Virus record (IMG/VR): IMGVR_UViG_3300007760_001370
Location: 1 to 22,982 of that record
Length of the DNA: 22,982 bases
Strand: one strand, 5' to 3'
Source of the DNA: a virus
Shown here: in pieces, positions 1 through 7,085 of the stretch
Layout of the letters: the number at the start of each line of letters is the position of its first letter
Numbering within the stretch: position 1 is the first letter of the stretch
Notes under the pieces: generated by a model
Database searches by the model: none
Told to the model about the DNA's origin: nothing
What the model saw: only the letters and a program-made list of their open reading frames with translations
Translations under genes and position numbers: made by a program

Positions 1-69
1 TCCATAATGGAATAAATCGAATGTTCCACCCGTGTACAACACTCTTTTTTTCGCTGGCTCATCACTCAT
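1..69 (-). CDS. TagD-like cytidylyltransferase/nucleotidyltransferase, N-terminal fragment cut by window edge
   Basis: Only the first 23 codons are in the window. The translated start is MSDEPAKKR followed by VLYTGGTFDLFHYG. The GGTFDLFHYG stretch is the N-terminal nucleotide-binding signature (GTFD, then HxGH, whose last H would be the next codon) of the glycerol-3-phosphate, ethanolamine-phosphate and related cytidylyltransferases; DLFHYG fits that group better than NadD or CoaD. Such enzymes activate a phosphorylated alcohol or sugar as its CDP derivative. The ATG overlaps the TGA of the gene just upstream (ATGA), so translation is probably coupled to that glycosyltransferase-like gene. 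This suggests joint work on a glycan or polar head group. The substrate cannot be told from this fragment. Confidence 0.72.
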   Translation of the reverse strand, partial: MSDEPAKKRVLYTGGTFDLFHYG

Positions 70-827
70 CTTACCACCGTATATTTGAAACAGAACGCAA
101 CCATTTCTGAGAGTGGTTTGTTGGGTCGACACAGCATTCGAAACCACTCGCCAGTGACTGCCTCTCCATAACACCTGGTAACGCCAAGTGCCGATGCTAT
201 TTCTTTTTCGTGATCGTGTTGGCTACATATCTCATGAAAATTCTTGCCTGTGCTCAACCAAACCATCTCGTTCATAGGTTGGTTTCGTCGCAGCTGTTTC
301 TCGCCATGCTGTAATCGAGCTGGGCCCACGGGACATTGGTGTTGGTGCGTCTCAATAATCGCAATCGAATCGCTTAATCCTGATAACGTATCGCTTGCAG
401 GAAAATCATCGAACGTTACATCGGACCGCATTCGAACATAAATGCCGTCCGTGGTTGCGGGAGGGTATTGATCAACTACCCTTTTTATTTTATAGTATTG
501 ACAACTTAGATTCGTTTTCGAAGATGTAAAAGGAGTGGCCTTGTCGACCTTCGGCTCTACCTCTCCAAGTACTGAAACTGCTCCAAGCGACAGAAAAAAA
601 GCATCAATATTCTTAAGGCTGACATCTTCTTTTGAAAGCTCATAATCCTCAGCACGAATTTCATTTGGAAAGAATCGCGTTGAACGCTCTATAGAGTCCC
701 AAAATGAATACCGAACATGGATCGAACAATCAGGTAATTGATTTTTTATTGTTTCGAAAACCTTGGGCGTCGTAACGAATAGAGTTCGTACATCACCCGA
801 ATAATACAAAAATATTTCTTCAGACAT
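66..827 (-). CDS. hypothetical protein, glycosyltransferase-like (RxRxD motif)
   Basis: A 253-residue soluble protein with no signal peptide or membrane segment. It starts with a beta-strand-like FLYYSGDVRT, has a YYKIKRV segment near residue 111 and then YVRMRSDVTF at 130-139. A YKI segment followed some 20 residues later by a strand ending in R-x-R-x-D is a pattern I associate with poorly studied viral and bacterial proteins thought to be glycosyltransferase-like, with the Asp as a possible metal or sugar-nucleotide ligand; this is recall, not a search result. NEMVWLST (186-193) could match the later part of such a fold. The start is supported by GGAG about 10 bases upstream. It sits between thyX and a nucleotidyltransferase whose ATG overlaps its stop. 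No exact function can be given. Confidence 0.6.
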   Translation of the reverse strand: MSEEIFLYYSGDVRTLFVTTPKVFETIKNQLPDCSIHVRYSFWDSIERSTRFFPNEIRAEDYELSKEDVSLKNIDAFFLSLGAVSVLGEVEPKVDKATPFTSSKTNLSCQYYKIKRVVDQYPPATTDGIYVRMRSDVTFDDFPASDTLSGLSDSIAIIETHQHQCPVGPARLQHGEKQLRRNQPMNEMVWLSTGKNFHEICSQHDHEKEIASALGVTRCYGEAVTGEWFRMLCRPNKPLSEMVAFCFKYTVVR

Positions 828-867
828 ATCAGTATTTCTCCAGAGTGTGAAGCTTTACTAAGTATGT

Positions 868-1575
868 CTACGTCATTTTACGTTCTCGATAAGCCGATAT
901 TGTTTCAGGCCAGATTTCTTCGGCAATTTGTAAGCACGCTTTAGCTAGCTGCTGTATCTCCCACTGGGCACTTTCATGCAAACGCAGCTCGATAAATTTT
1001 AATAAATTATTGAGATTAACGGTTCCGTAATACTCTGTATATAAACTTTGCGGAAGCACAGCACGAGCCTGTTCACGACACACTCCGGAAGACATTAGTC
1101 TATGGTAAAGAGTAAGACATGTCTTGTTATGCGTCCTGACCACGCTTGACGCAGAAGTGCCATAATCGGGATCGCTTAAATCAGGGATCATCACAGGATC
1201 AATTTTCTTATTTAAATTAGAGGCTTGACGATTGGACTTGTGCTGTGTTCTAAACTCTTGAGGTTCATAAAAGCGAATGTCTACGTCAGTGTATCTTCGA
1301 GATATCTCATTATAAGACCAAGTTCTATGACGATGGTGCTGGCTACGCACAAAGAGAGGTACAGTAAAGCGAAAAGTGATAACGTTGTGCTCAAGCGTTG
1401 ACGTATGCTTGTGATTGATGAGATAACGAATAAGCTTCTTATCTTTTCCATCTAACTCTTCCCTAACTTTTCCAAAAGAAACCCTAGCGCTGTTCACCAC
1501 TGTTAAATCGGATCCCATATGCTCCACGTATTCGACTGCGCCAATGGCGTCATCATAAAGTTCGATTCTTTTCAC
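868..1575 (-). CDS. thyX: flavin-dependent thymidylate synthase ThyX
   Basis: ThyX makes dTMP from dUMP using methylene-tetrahydrofolate and reduced FAD, working as a homotetramer in the cytoplasm. The 235-residue length is normal. The signature RHRxxSxNExSxR is present at residues 82-94 (RHRTWSYNEISRR), followed by Tyr95; TSTLEHNVITF (58-68) is the usual N-terminal FAD/dUMP-binding segment, and ARAVLPQSLYTEYY (170-183) with FIELRLHESAQWEI (194-207) forms the C-terminal nucleotide site. The start codon is GTG, placed directly after the TGA of the thioesterase gene, with GGAG six bases upstream. It works downstream of the ribonucleotide reductase in the same transcription direction, so the phage has its own dUMP to dTMP step. 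Identification is firm. Confidence 0.97.
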   Translation of the reverse strand: MKRIELYDDAIGAVEYVEHMGSDLTVVNSARVSFGKVREELDGKDKKLIRYLINHKHTSTLEHNVITFRFTVPLFVRSQHHRHRTWSYNEISRRYTDVDIRFYEPQEFRTQHKSNRQASNLNKKIDPVMIPDLSDPDYGTSASSVVRTHNKTCLTLYHRLMSSGVCREQARAVLPQSLYTEYYGTVNLNNLLKFIELRLHESAQWEIQQLAKACLQIAEEIWPETISAYRERKMT

Positions 1576-2007
1576 TCAGTACTCCATGTCTTTTCGAATT
1601 TCTTCTTCGCTCTTCGTTCTTTTATCTTGGTACTCTTTCTTTATATTGATAATTGGAACGGGTTCACCGTCACCATCTATTCTTACAAACGTCATTTCAA
1701 CTTCACATACCGGGCGTTGAGAACCGTTCACAACGCTGTGTCGTCTGGCTTGAAGCGCCACTGTGATAGAAGAGCTCCCAATTTTGACAACATCACCGTA
1801 CACCTTTATAATCTGACCTGGGCGGACTGGACGCTGAAACACTACTTGCGAAATGCATTTAGTCACCATCCTTGGAGAACCACACACTTGAGCAGTAAAT
1901 GCAGCGCCGGCTTCGTCCAGCCAAGAGAGCATAACACCCCCAAAGAGATTACCATGCACCCCGATATTCTGTCCTTTGCAAATATGAGTAGAGATTAATT
2001 GCATCAT
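1576..2007 (-). CDS. acyl-CoA thioesterase, hotdog fold, YciA/YkhA-like
   Basis: A single-domain hotdog protein of 143 residues, typical for the YciA/BACH-like acyl-CoA thioesterases that split acyl-CoA into free fatty acid and CoA. Visible are the hotdog helix motif HGNLFGGVMLSWLDEAGAAF (18-37), with FGG and the Asp31 of the helix, and the strand CISQVVFQRPVRPGQII (51-67) matching the VDFxxPVxxGxxI pattern of the family. The residue before LFGG is Asn20, where YciA itself has Asp; many relatives have Thr or Asn there, so activity is likely but not sure. The C-terminal 25 residues are charged and probably helical. Two ATG codons stand in tandem at the start, with only a weak ribosome binding site. 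It lies between glutamine synthetase and thyX, an unusual companion for nucleotide genes. Confidence 0.9.
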   Translation of the reverse strand: MMQLISTHICKGQNIGVHGNLFGGVMLSWLDEAGAAFTAQVCGSPRMVTKCISQVVFQRPVRPGQIIKVYGDVVKIGSSSITVALQARRHSVVNGSQRPVCEVEMTFVRIDGDGEPVPIINIKKEYQDKRTKSEEEIRKDMEY

Positions 2008-2018
2008 TTTATTTTTCT

Positions 2019-3029
2019 CTACAAAATAAATCTACAAATTTGTAGCGCAACTCGATATGGATCACAACCCGATGATGGACGCCGGTCCTCAAGATATCCG
2101 CGCCATCCAGCTGTTGGAACTGAATTAGGGATCCGGACTGACGCTCCCCTGGAGGCGATTCCGCAACTAAATTCTTCCATGCTTGCTGTCTCAAATCCGC
2201 CTGTTAACCTCAAGGCGTTATCTGGTCCATACTCACGAATCGATTCATCATGATATTTTTCCATGTTGGCGATAACCCTATCAAAGATTTCTTTTTCACC
2301 GGATTCGCGCATTGATTTTGTAGAAAAATTAGTATGACATCCTGACCCATTCCATCCAGCATGTGGCTTAGGGTGCCAATCTATCCCGAGTACTAAGTCT
2401 TCTGCCATTAGCTCCAGCAAATAGCGGCTTACCCAAAGGGCGTCTGATGCTTCTAGCGGATCTGCGCCAAAACACTGGTATTCCCATTGACCTGGCGAAA
2501 CCTCTGCGTTGTAACCCACAACTCGAATCCCTAGTGAATTACAAAAAGATGCATGTTCGCGAACGAGCTTCCGATACTTCACACTTCCACCCGATGAGCA
2601 GTAATAGCGAGAATCTTTTATAGGCTCACCCTGGTCTGGCCAAAAAACGTTCTTGCCTTCTGACGTGATAAAGTACTCTTGCTCAAACCCTATCCACAAC
2701 TCTTTTGTAGCAATGCCATCTTCGACCAATTTACGTAGCTTGGCTCGATAATTTGTTTCATGTGGTGTTCTTTCCTCATCTGGTAAACACACTTCACAAA
2801 TAGCCACGTAATGATTATCTGCTACTTGATATACTCGGTGAGGCTTTAAAATTCTTTCTGAATCTTCTGTCGGAGCCTGTCCTGTGGAAGAACCGTCAAA
2901 ATTCCACTCAGGTACTTTTAGCTCTACTTCACCACCCTCATTAGGCGTAAGCTGGACCATTTTTGTTTTTGACCGGAGTGCGGGATGATCAAACCCGTCA
3001 ACCCAGAGATAATCTAGATGAACTAACAA
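2019..3029 (-). CDS. glutamine synthetase, type II (GSII)
   Basis: Makes glutamine from glutamate, ammonia and ATP. Its 336 residues fit the eukaryote/rhizobial GSII class, not the about 470-residue bacterial GSI. Seen: beta-grasp domain with WNFDGSSTGQA (42-52); metal-site GFEQEYF (114-120); NAEVSPGQWEYQ (174-185); NGSGCHTNFS (227-236); RLTG (274-277); SRGASVRIP (293-301); GYLEDRRPSSGCDPY (311-325). Two usually fixed positions differ: the HET motif reads FET (Phe279) and ANR reads ASR (Ser293), while Glu280 and Arg294 remain. The start is TTG, supported by GGAGG seven bases upstream, overlapping the end of the amidase gene; no in-frame ATG nearby keeps the N-terminal strand. GSII lacks the adenylylation control loop of GSI, so a phage copy could escape host nitrogen control. 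Likely role is amide nitrogen for nucleotide synthesis. Confidence 0.94.
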   Translation of the reverse strand: MLVHLDYLWVDGFDHPALRSKTKMVQLTPNEGGEVELKVPEWNFDGSSTGQAPTEDSERILKPHRVYQVADNHYVAICEVCLPDEERTPHETNYRAKLRKLVEDGIATKELWIGFEQEYFITSEGKNVFWPDQGEPIKDSRYYCSSGGSVKYRKLVREHASFCNSLGIRVVGYNAEVSPGQWEYQCFGADPLEASDALWVSRYLLELMAEDLVLGIDWHPKPHAGWNGSGCHTNFSTKSMRESGEKEIFDRVIANMEKYHDESIREYGPDNALRLTGGFETASMEEFSCGIASRGASVRIPNSVPTAGWRGYLEDRRPSSGCDPYRVALQICRFIL

Positions 3030-3031
3030 AG

Positions 3032-3943
3032 CTATTCCTCCATCTCTTTTAGCATCTTGGCGATATCAAGATTCGCGCAATCAATCTTCTTTGACGTTTG
3101 GTGATAATGGCTTACAAACCCGTTGAACCTGCCATTTCTAACAGAGGAATCTTGCTCCCTACTTGTCATGAAATCCTCATCACCTGATTCAGGGGCCTCG
3201 AATGGAATCCCATAAGCTTCATGACACGCAACCCAAAGCGCTTTAAGCGCTTCCATCTGAACGTCATAAAACCCCAGAAAATCTTCCATTTCACGCCCAT
3301 GACATTCTCCATCTGTCACCACAGGCCTTTCACCAAACCCGTGTTTAATATACCAACTCTGGTATTTCGTATAATAAGCGTTACTAATTTCAACACCAAC
3401 AGCACAGCGGTTAACAGCCCCGGCATGCCATGCGCCGTGTTGAGTGTCTAACATCTGATATATTGTGCCGTCATTATCAATCAAAAAATGGACCGATATA
3501 CCGCGGCGATTGAGTACTTTCGCGCAGGACTCTGAGCTTAGACAAACATCCCAATGGTTCACAAACATAGTTGGCTTACGATCAGGCTTCCCTGAGTAAT
3601 CATAGTACGTTCCAGAATTCGACTTAAATCCGCCCTCTTCATCCCATAAAACAACCTTTGGCCAATTAATTGTAATCGGGTGACCATTACAGATGATATA
3701 GCTTTGGTCTTTCTCTTGAGGGCATGTATAAATGAAATCGCTTATTTCCGATTCTCTTTCAGTCCATATACGACGATACGTTGTTGGTCCGCAAAGTCCG
3801 TCCGCAGTTAGACCCCTCTCTTTCTGCCATTTTCTAATAGCACTGACTAGCTTCTCATCGTGATATATCGCGCCGAACCATTCGGGTGTCCACCCCAATG
3901 AATCAGCCGAGCTCTTGTTATAAAAAACCTTGTCAATTGGCAT
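3032..3943 (-). CDS. endolysin: N-acetylmuramoyl-L-alanine amidase with N-terminal peptidoglycan-binding domain
   Basis: 303 residues, two domains. Residues about 30-60 (LVSAIRKWQKERGLTADGLC then GPTTYRRI) are a PG_binding_1 repeat with the usual DG..G..T pattern. Residues about 95-290 are an Amidase_2 (T7 lysozyme/AmpD-type) zinc amidase: NHWD with His130, VHFLIDNDGTIYQM (151-164), HGAWHAGAVN (169-178), VGVEISN (182-188), and near the C-terminus SHYHQTSKKID (278-288), where His279 or His281 and Asp288 would complete the zinc site. It cuts the bond between muramic acid and L-Ala in the host wall at lysis. No signal peptide is visible, so it should need a holin; none is recognisable in the window. 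The cell-wall domain at the N-terminus recalls endolysins of large Gram-negative phages. Ribosome site AGGAAGG precedes the ATG. Confidence 0.93.
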   Translation of the reverse strand: MPIDKVFYNKSSADSLGWTPEWFGAIYHDEKLVSAIRKWQKERGLTADGLCGPTTYRRIWTERESEISDFIYTCPQEKDQSYIICNGHPITINWPKVVLWDEEGGFKSNSGTYYDYSGKPDRKPTMFVNHWDVCLSSESCAKVLNRRGISVHFLIDNDGTIYQMLDTQHGAWHAGAVNRCAVGVEISNAYYTKYQSWYIKHGFGERPVVTDGECHGREMEDFLGFYDVQMEALKALWVACHEAYGIPFEAPESGDEDFMTSREQDSSVRNGRFNGFVSHYHQTSKKIDCANLDIAKMLKEMEE

Positions 3944-3951
3944 TTGCCTTC

Positions 3952-4554
3952 CTACTCAAAATCTATGTCAACGCTTACTTTAATAGACAGCTTTGGGACG
4001 CGGAGTTGATTAGCCAGCCCGTGCTTTTTTGCTGCAGGAGCATCTAAAAACCAGTCAGCATGTCCCTTCTTGTGCACGAGTTTTAGAAAGTAGTCATCCT
4101 TCTTTCCACAGTTTCTAGCCATCATTGTATACACAATCTGGTTGAGTCTATCAGTTTCTTCCGCGCTGACTTTCACTTCTTCAACTTTACCCCATGCCAT
4201 ACTTGAAACATCATGAATCATAATGGTCGCATCAGGATCCATAAATCGAAGCCCTTGCTCGCCAAAAGAAAAAAGAATTGCACCGCACGACATAGCTTTT
4301 CCCTCTACTATCGTAGCGACCGGGAGTTCTGCATGTTTTATCGCAGAGATCATAGCCATTAAGCTGTATACTTGTCCCCCATACGAGTCAATGATTACGG
4401 GGATAACTTTTTGTCCTGTATTGTGAGCTGTTCCCATTTCAAGCATAAACTTCTTCGCCGAATCTTCGTCAAACTTATTTACCCTAATAATCACAGGCGG
4501 CTTTCTCAGCTCAACCTCTTTTAACTTGGGATCTAATTCAGATGTCCAGTGCAT
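3952..4554 (-). CDS. ClpP-like serine protease
   Basis: A 200-residue ClpP/crotonase-fold peptidase. Visible parts: PVIIDSYGGQVYSLMAMISA (52-71), the GG oxyanion segment; VEGKAMSCGAILFSFG (83-98), with the nucleophile Ser89 where ClpP has A-S-M/A; MIHDVSS (112-118) with His114; and ADWFLDAPAAKKHGLANQL (166-184) with Asp167 as the likely third catalytic residue. Family phage members act either as prohead proteases that mature the capsid or as ClpP-like peptidases. Here no capsid or portal gene is near, and the neighbours are the endolysin and the ribonucleotide reductase, so a head role is not supported by position. Possible roles are host protein turnover or late protein processing. GGAG sits five bases before the ATG. 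Confidence 0.87.
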   Translation of the reverse strand: MHWTSELDPKLKEVELRKPPVIIRVNKFDEDSAKKFMLEMGTAHNTGQKVIPVIIDSYGGQVYSLMAMISAIKHAELPVATIVEGKAMSCGAILFSFGEQGLRFMDPDATIMIHDVSSMAWGKVEEVKVSAEETDRLNQIVYTMMARNCGKKDDYFLKLVHKKGHADWFLDAPAAKKHGLANQLRVPKLSIKVSVDIDFE

Positions 4555-4569
4555 TTTTTCTCCTGTAGA

Positions 4570-7065
4570 TTATCCACATTTCGCCATTCCGCAGTTCACA
4601 CAAGTTGCGCAACCTTCCTGATATATGATATTCGGATTGTCGCAACATGCTGTATCGAAAACTCCGTTGCTCGCTTTTGTTCCATCAGCTATATACTTCT
4701 TGAGACAACGAGCTGTTACTTTTGCAAAACTAAATAGGTCGGCATCTTTATCTTTTTGTAATTGCTCGACCATATATTGAACGGGAACTCCATGTCGAAG
4801 CGCCAACGAAATTGTTCTAGTGAATGCAGAATGATTTGGGTTATCAAAAACTTTCACGATATCCTTGATCACAAATTCGTCTCCATTGGTACCAACAATA
4901 AGATCATATTTAGAAGGAACAGACTTTCGAGATCGACGCCTTATCATACCAGACTGGTGCTTTCGTGGAATTTCTACATACTCAGACAATCCCCCAATAA
5001 CCTCATAAGGCTTTCCGTCCATCAGACCTACTAGAATTGTCCAGGCTTCGCCCTTGATGTTCGCCTGATGAATATCACACTCCATAACTTCTGGACGACG
5101 CGGAGCTGACCTTGTAATAATCTCACCAGATTCTCGAGGGTTTGCTTCTTTCTTATTAGAAACCAGAACTCCTGTTCTGCTTCCATCTCGATAAACAGTA
5201 ATTCCCTTACAACCCAATTCCCAGCCTGTCATATAAACTTGCTTTACTGTCTCAACATCAATATCTGAAGGAAGGTTGGTCGTATTTGATATTGCGTGGC
5301 ACACCCATTCTTGCGCCGCTGCTTGCATCTTCACTTTTGCGACCCAATCGATCTCCTTAGCAGTGGAATATTTATACGGACTTAATTCAACCATCTCGTC
5401 GATGGGATTAGTATTTTGAAATATCGATTGCTCGATCCACTTTCTAAAACCATGGTGATAGACTGTATATTCCTGCCATCGATCGCCACTCTCGTCAACA
5501 AAGTCTACCCTAGCATCTTCATCCTGACCCGTTAATTTTTTTCTACGAGTATAGTGGAGCATAAATGCGGGCTCAATACCAGATGTGGTCTGGGTCAATA
5601 CTGACACGGACCCAGCTGGGGCAGTCGTCGTTAATGCAATGTTTCTACGACCGTACTTTTTATTCATGCTCTTCAACTCTGGATCTTCACTCCATATCCG
5701 CTCCAGAAACGGGTGATCTTTTTCTTTTGAAGCGTCAAAAATTTCAAAAGCACCACGCTCTTTCGCCATTACGATTGAAGACCGATAAGCGTTTAACGCA
5801 AGAGCCCTGTATATCTTCCCTGTTAATTCAACACTCGCATCAGAACCATACTGAATATTCAACATTGCAAGAGCGTCGCCAAGTCCTGTTATTCCAAGAC
5901 CAGTTCTACGCCCAAGAAGTGCTTGTTGTTTTATTTTCGTCCATAACCCAAGCTCGATCGCCTTTGTGGAGGTAGACTCAGGATCTGTCTCAATTTTAGA
6001 AATAATCTTGTCTACTTGCTCAATCTCAAGATCAATCATATTGTCCATAAGGCGCTGCGCTTTCTGCGTCATCTCACCAAATTTCTTAAAATTAAATTTG
6101 CCCTTTTTCCAAGGTGACTTAACGAAACTCGTAAGATTAAGAAGCATAAGCCTGCAGCTATCGTACGGTGAAAGAATAATTTCCCCGCAAGGGTTAGTTG
6201 AAACAGATCCAAAGCCGTCGCTTGAATAAGCATCCGTTGGTGTATATTTCTTTGCTGTATCCCAAAATAACACGCCTGGCTCAGCTGCTGCATGCGCTCC
6301 CTCGATAATCTCGTGCCAAATATCTGAAGCAGAAACGCGTTCACTAATCGCCGGGTCGCTGGAGTCAACTGGCCAGCGCAGCTCGACATCTTCATCCTCA
6401 CGAACTGCATTCATAAATTCATCAGAAACCCTAACAGAAATATTGGCCCCTGTTACTCTTGCAAGATTCTGTTTAATCTTAATAAAATCTCTAATCTGCG
6501 GATGATGGATGGATATCGTTAACATCAGGGCTCCCCGGCGGCCGCCCTGAGCTACTTCTCTACATGAATTAGAGAACCTATCCATAAACACTTCGATACC
6601 GTCTGTCGTACGAGCAGCGTTCGCGGTGGAAAGACCCTTCGGGCGGATAGTACTTAAGTCAAATCCGACGCCGCCGCGGCGCTTGGCGATCTGCACAAGC
6701 TCTTGGTCGGCTTTCAAGATCCCACCGTAACTATCCTCCGGTGCCGGAATAACAAAACAGTTCGAAAGACTTTGCACTCTCTCTTTATTACCGATTCCAG
6801 ACATAGGAGACCCTTGAGGGACTACGTACTTAAAGCGATCAAGCATCTCAAAGATTTCATCATATGACATTGGATTGGGATACTTTTGCTCTATGCGGTA
6901 GAGCTCAGATGCGATTCTTTCGTGCATTTCACTTGGCGATTTTTCTAGATAATTGCCGTGCTTATCAGTTAAAAGATATTTCGTCGTCACCACGTTAGCA
7001 GCTAATTCATCACCCGAAAAATATTCTAGTGATGCGTTATATGCATCCTGATAATCATACTTCAT
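4570..7065 (-). CDS. nrdJ: ribonucleoside-diphosphate reductase, adenosylcobalamin-dependent (class II)
   Basis: Reduces ribonucleotides to deoxyribonucleotides using a thiyl radical made from adenosylcobalamin, so it needs no NrdB-type small subunit, and none is seen. Key residues: Cys103 (SNCF), the radical Cys293 in NPCGE with Glu295, and Cys304; the 11-residue spacing between the last two is that of class II enzymes. Also present are AKRRGGVGFDLS (127-138), TTAPAGSVSVLTQTTSGIEP (480-499) and VYRDGSRTGVL (624-634). The C-terminal tail (807-830) holds six cysteines, including CATCVNCGMAKC, the redox/zinc-like tail typical of NrdJ that passes electrons from thioredoxin or glutaredoxin. Length 831 is full. 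It is oxygen-independent but ties the phage to hosts with B12. It probably works with ThyX in the same gene block to supply dNTPs. Confidence 0.96.
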   Translation of the reverse strand: MKYDYQDAYNASLEYFSGDELAANVVTTKYLLTDKHGNYLEKSPSEMHERIASELYRIEQKYPNPMSYDEIFEMLDRFKYVVPQGSPMSGIGNKERVQSLSNCFVIPAPEDSYGGILKADQELVQIAKRRGGVGFDLSTIRPKGLSTANAARTTDGIEVFMDRFSNSCREVAQGGRRGALMLTISIHHPQIRDFIKIKQNLARVTGANISVRVSDEFMNAVREDEDVELRWPVDSSDPAISERVSASDIWHEIIEGAHAAAEPGVLFWDTAKKYTPTDAYSSDGFGSVSTNPCGEIILSPYDSCRLMLLNLTSFVKSPWKKGKFNFKKFGEMTQKAQRLMDNMIDLEIEQVDKIISKIETDPESTSTKAIELGLWTKIKQQALLGRRTGLGITGLGDALAMLNIQYGSDASVELTGKIYRALALNAYRSSIVMAKERGAFEIFDASKEKDHPFLERIWSEDPELKSMNKKYGRRNIALTTTAPAGSVSVLTQTTSGIEPAFMLHYTRRKKLTGQDEDARVDFVDESGDRWQEYTVYHHGFRKWIEQSIFQNTNPIDEMVELSPYKYSTAKEIDWVAKVKMQAAAQEWVCHAISNTTNLPSDIDVETVKQVYMTGWELGCKGITVYRDGSRTGVLVSNKKEANPRESGEIITRSAPRRPEVMECDIHQANIKGEAWTILVGLMDGKPYEVIGGLSEYVEIPRKHQSGMIRRRSRKSVPSKYDLIVGTNGDEFVIKDIVKVFDNPNHSAFTRTISLALRHGVPVQYMVEQLQKDKDADLFSFAKVTARCLKKYIADGTKASNGVFDTACCDNPNIIYQEGCATCVNCGMAKCG

Positions 7066-7085
7066 CCGATCCCCAATTCTTAAGC

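Noticed and set aside
66-827. Reading the 253-aa protein as a nuclease or methyltransferase
   Set aside because: No PD-(D/E)xK, HNH or SAM-binding (GxGxG) motif is visible.
5369-5376. Exact T4-type late promoter octamer (TATAAATA on the minus strand)
   Set aside because: It lies in the middle of nrdJ far from any gene start, and one chance copy is expected in AT-rich DNA of this length.
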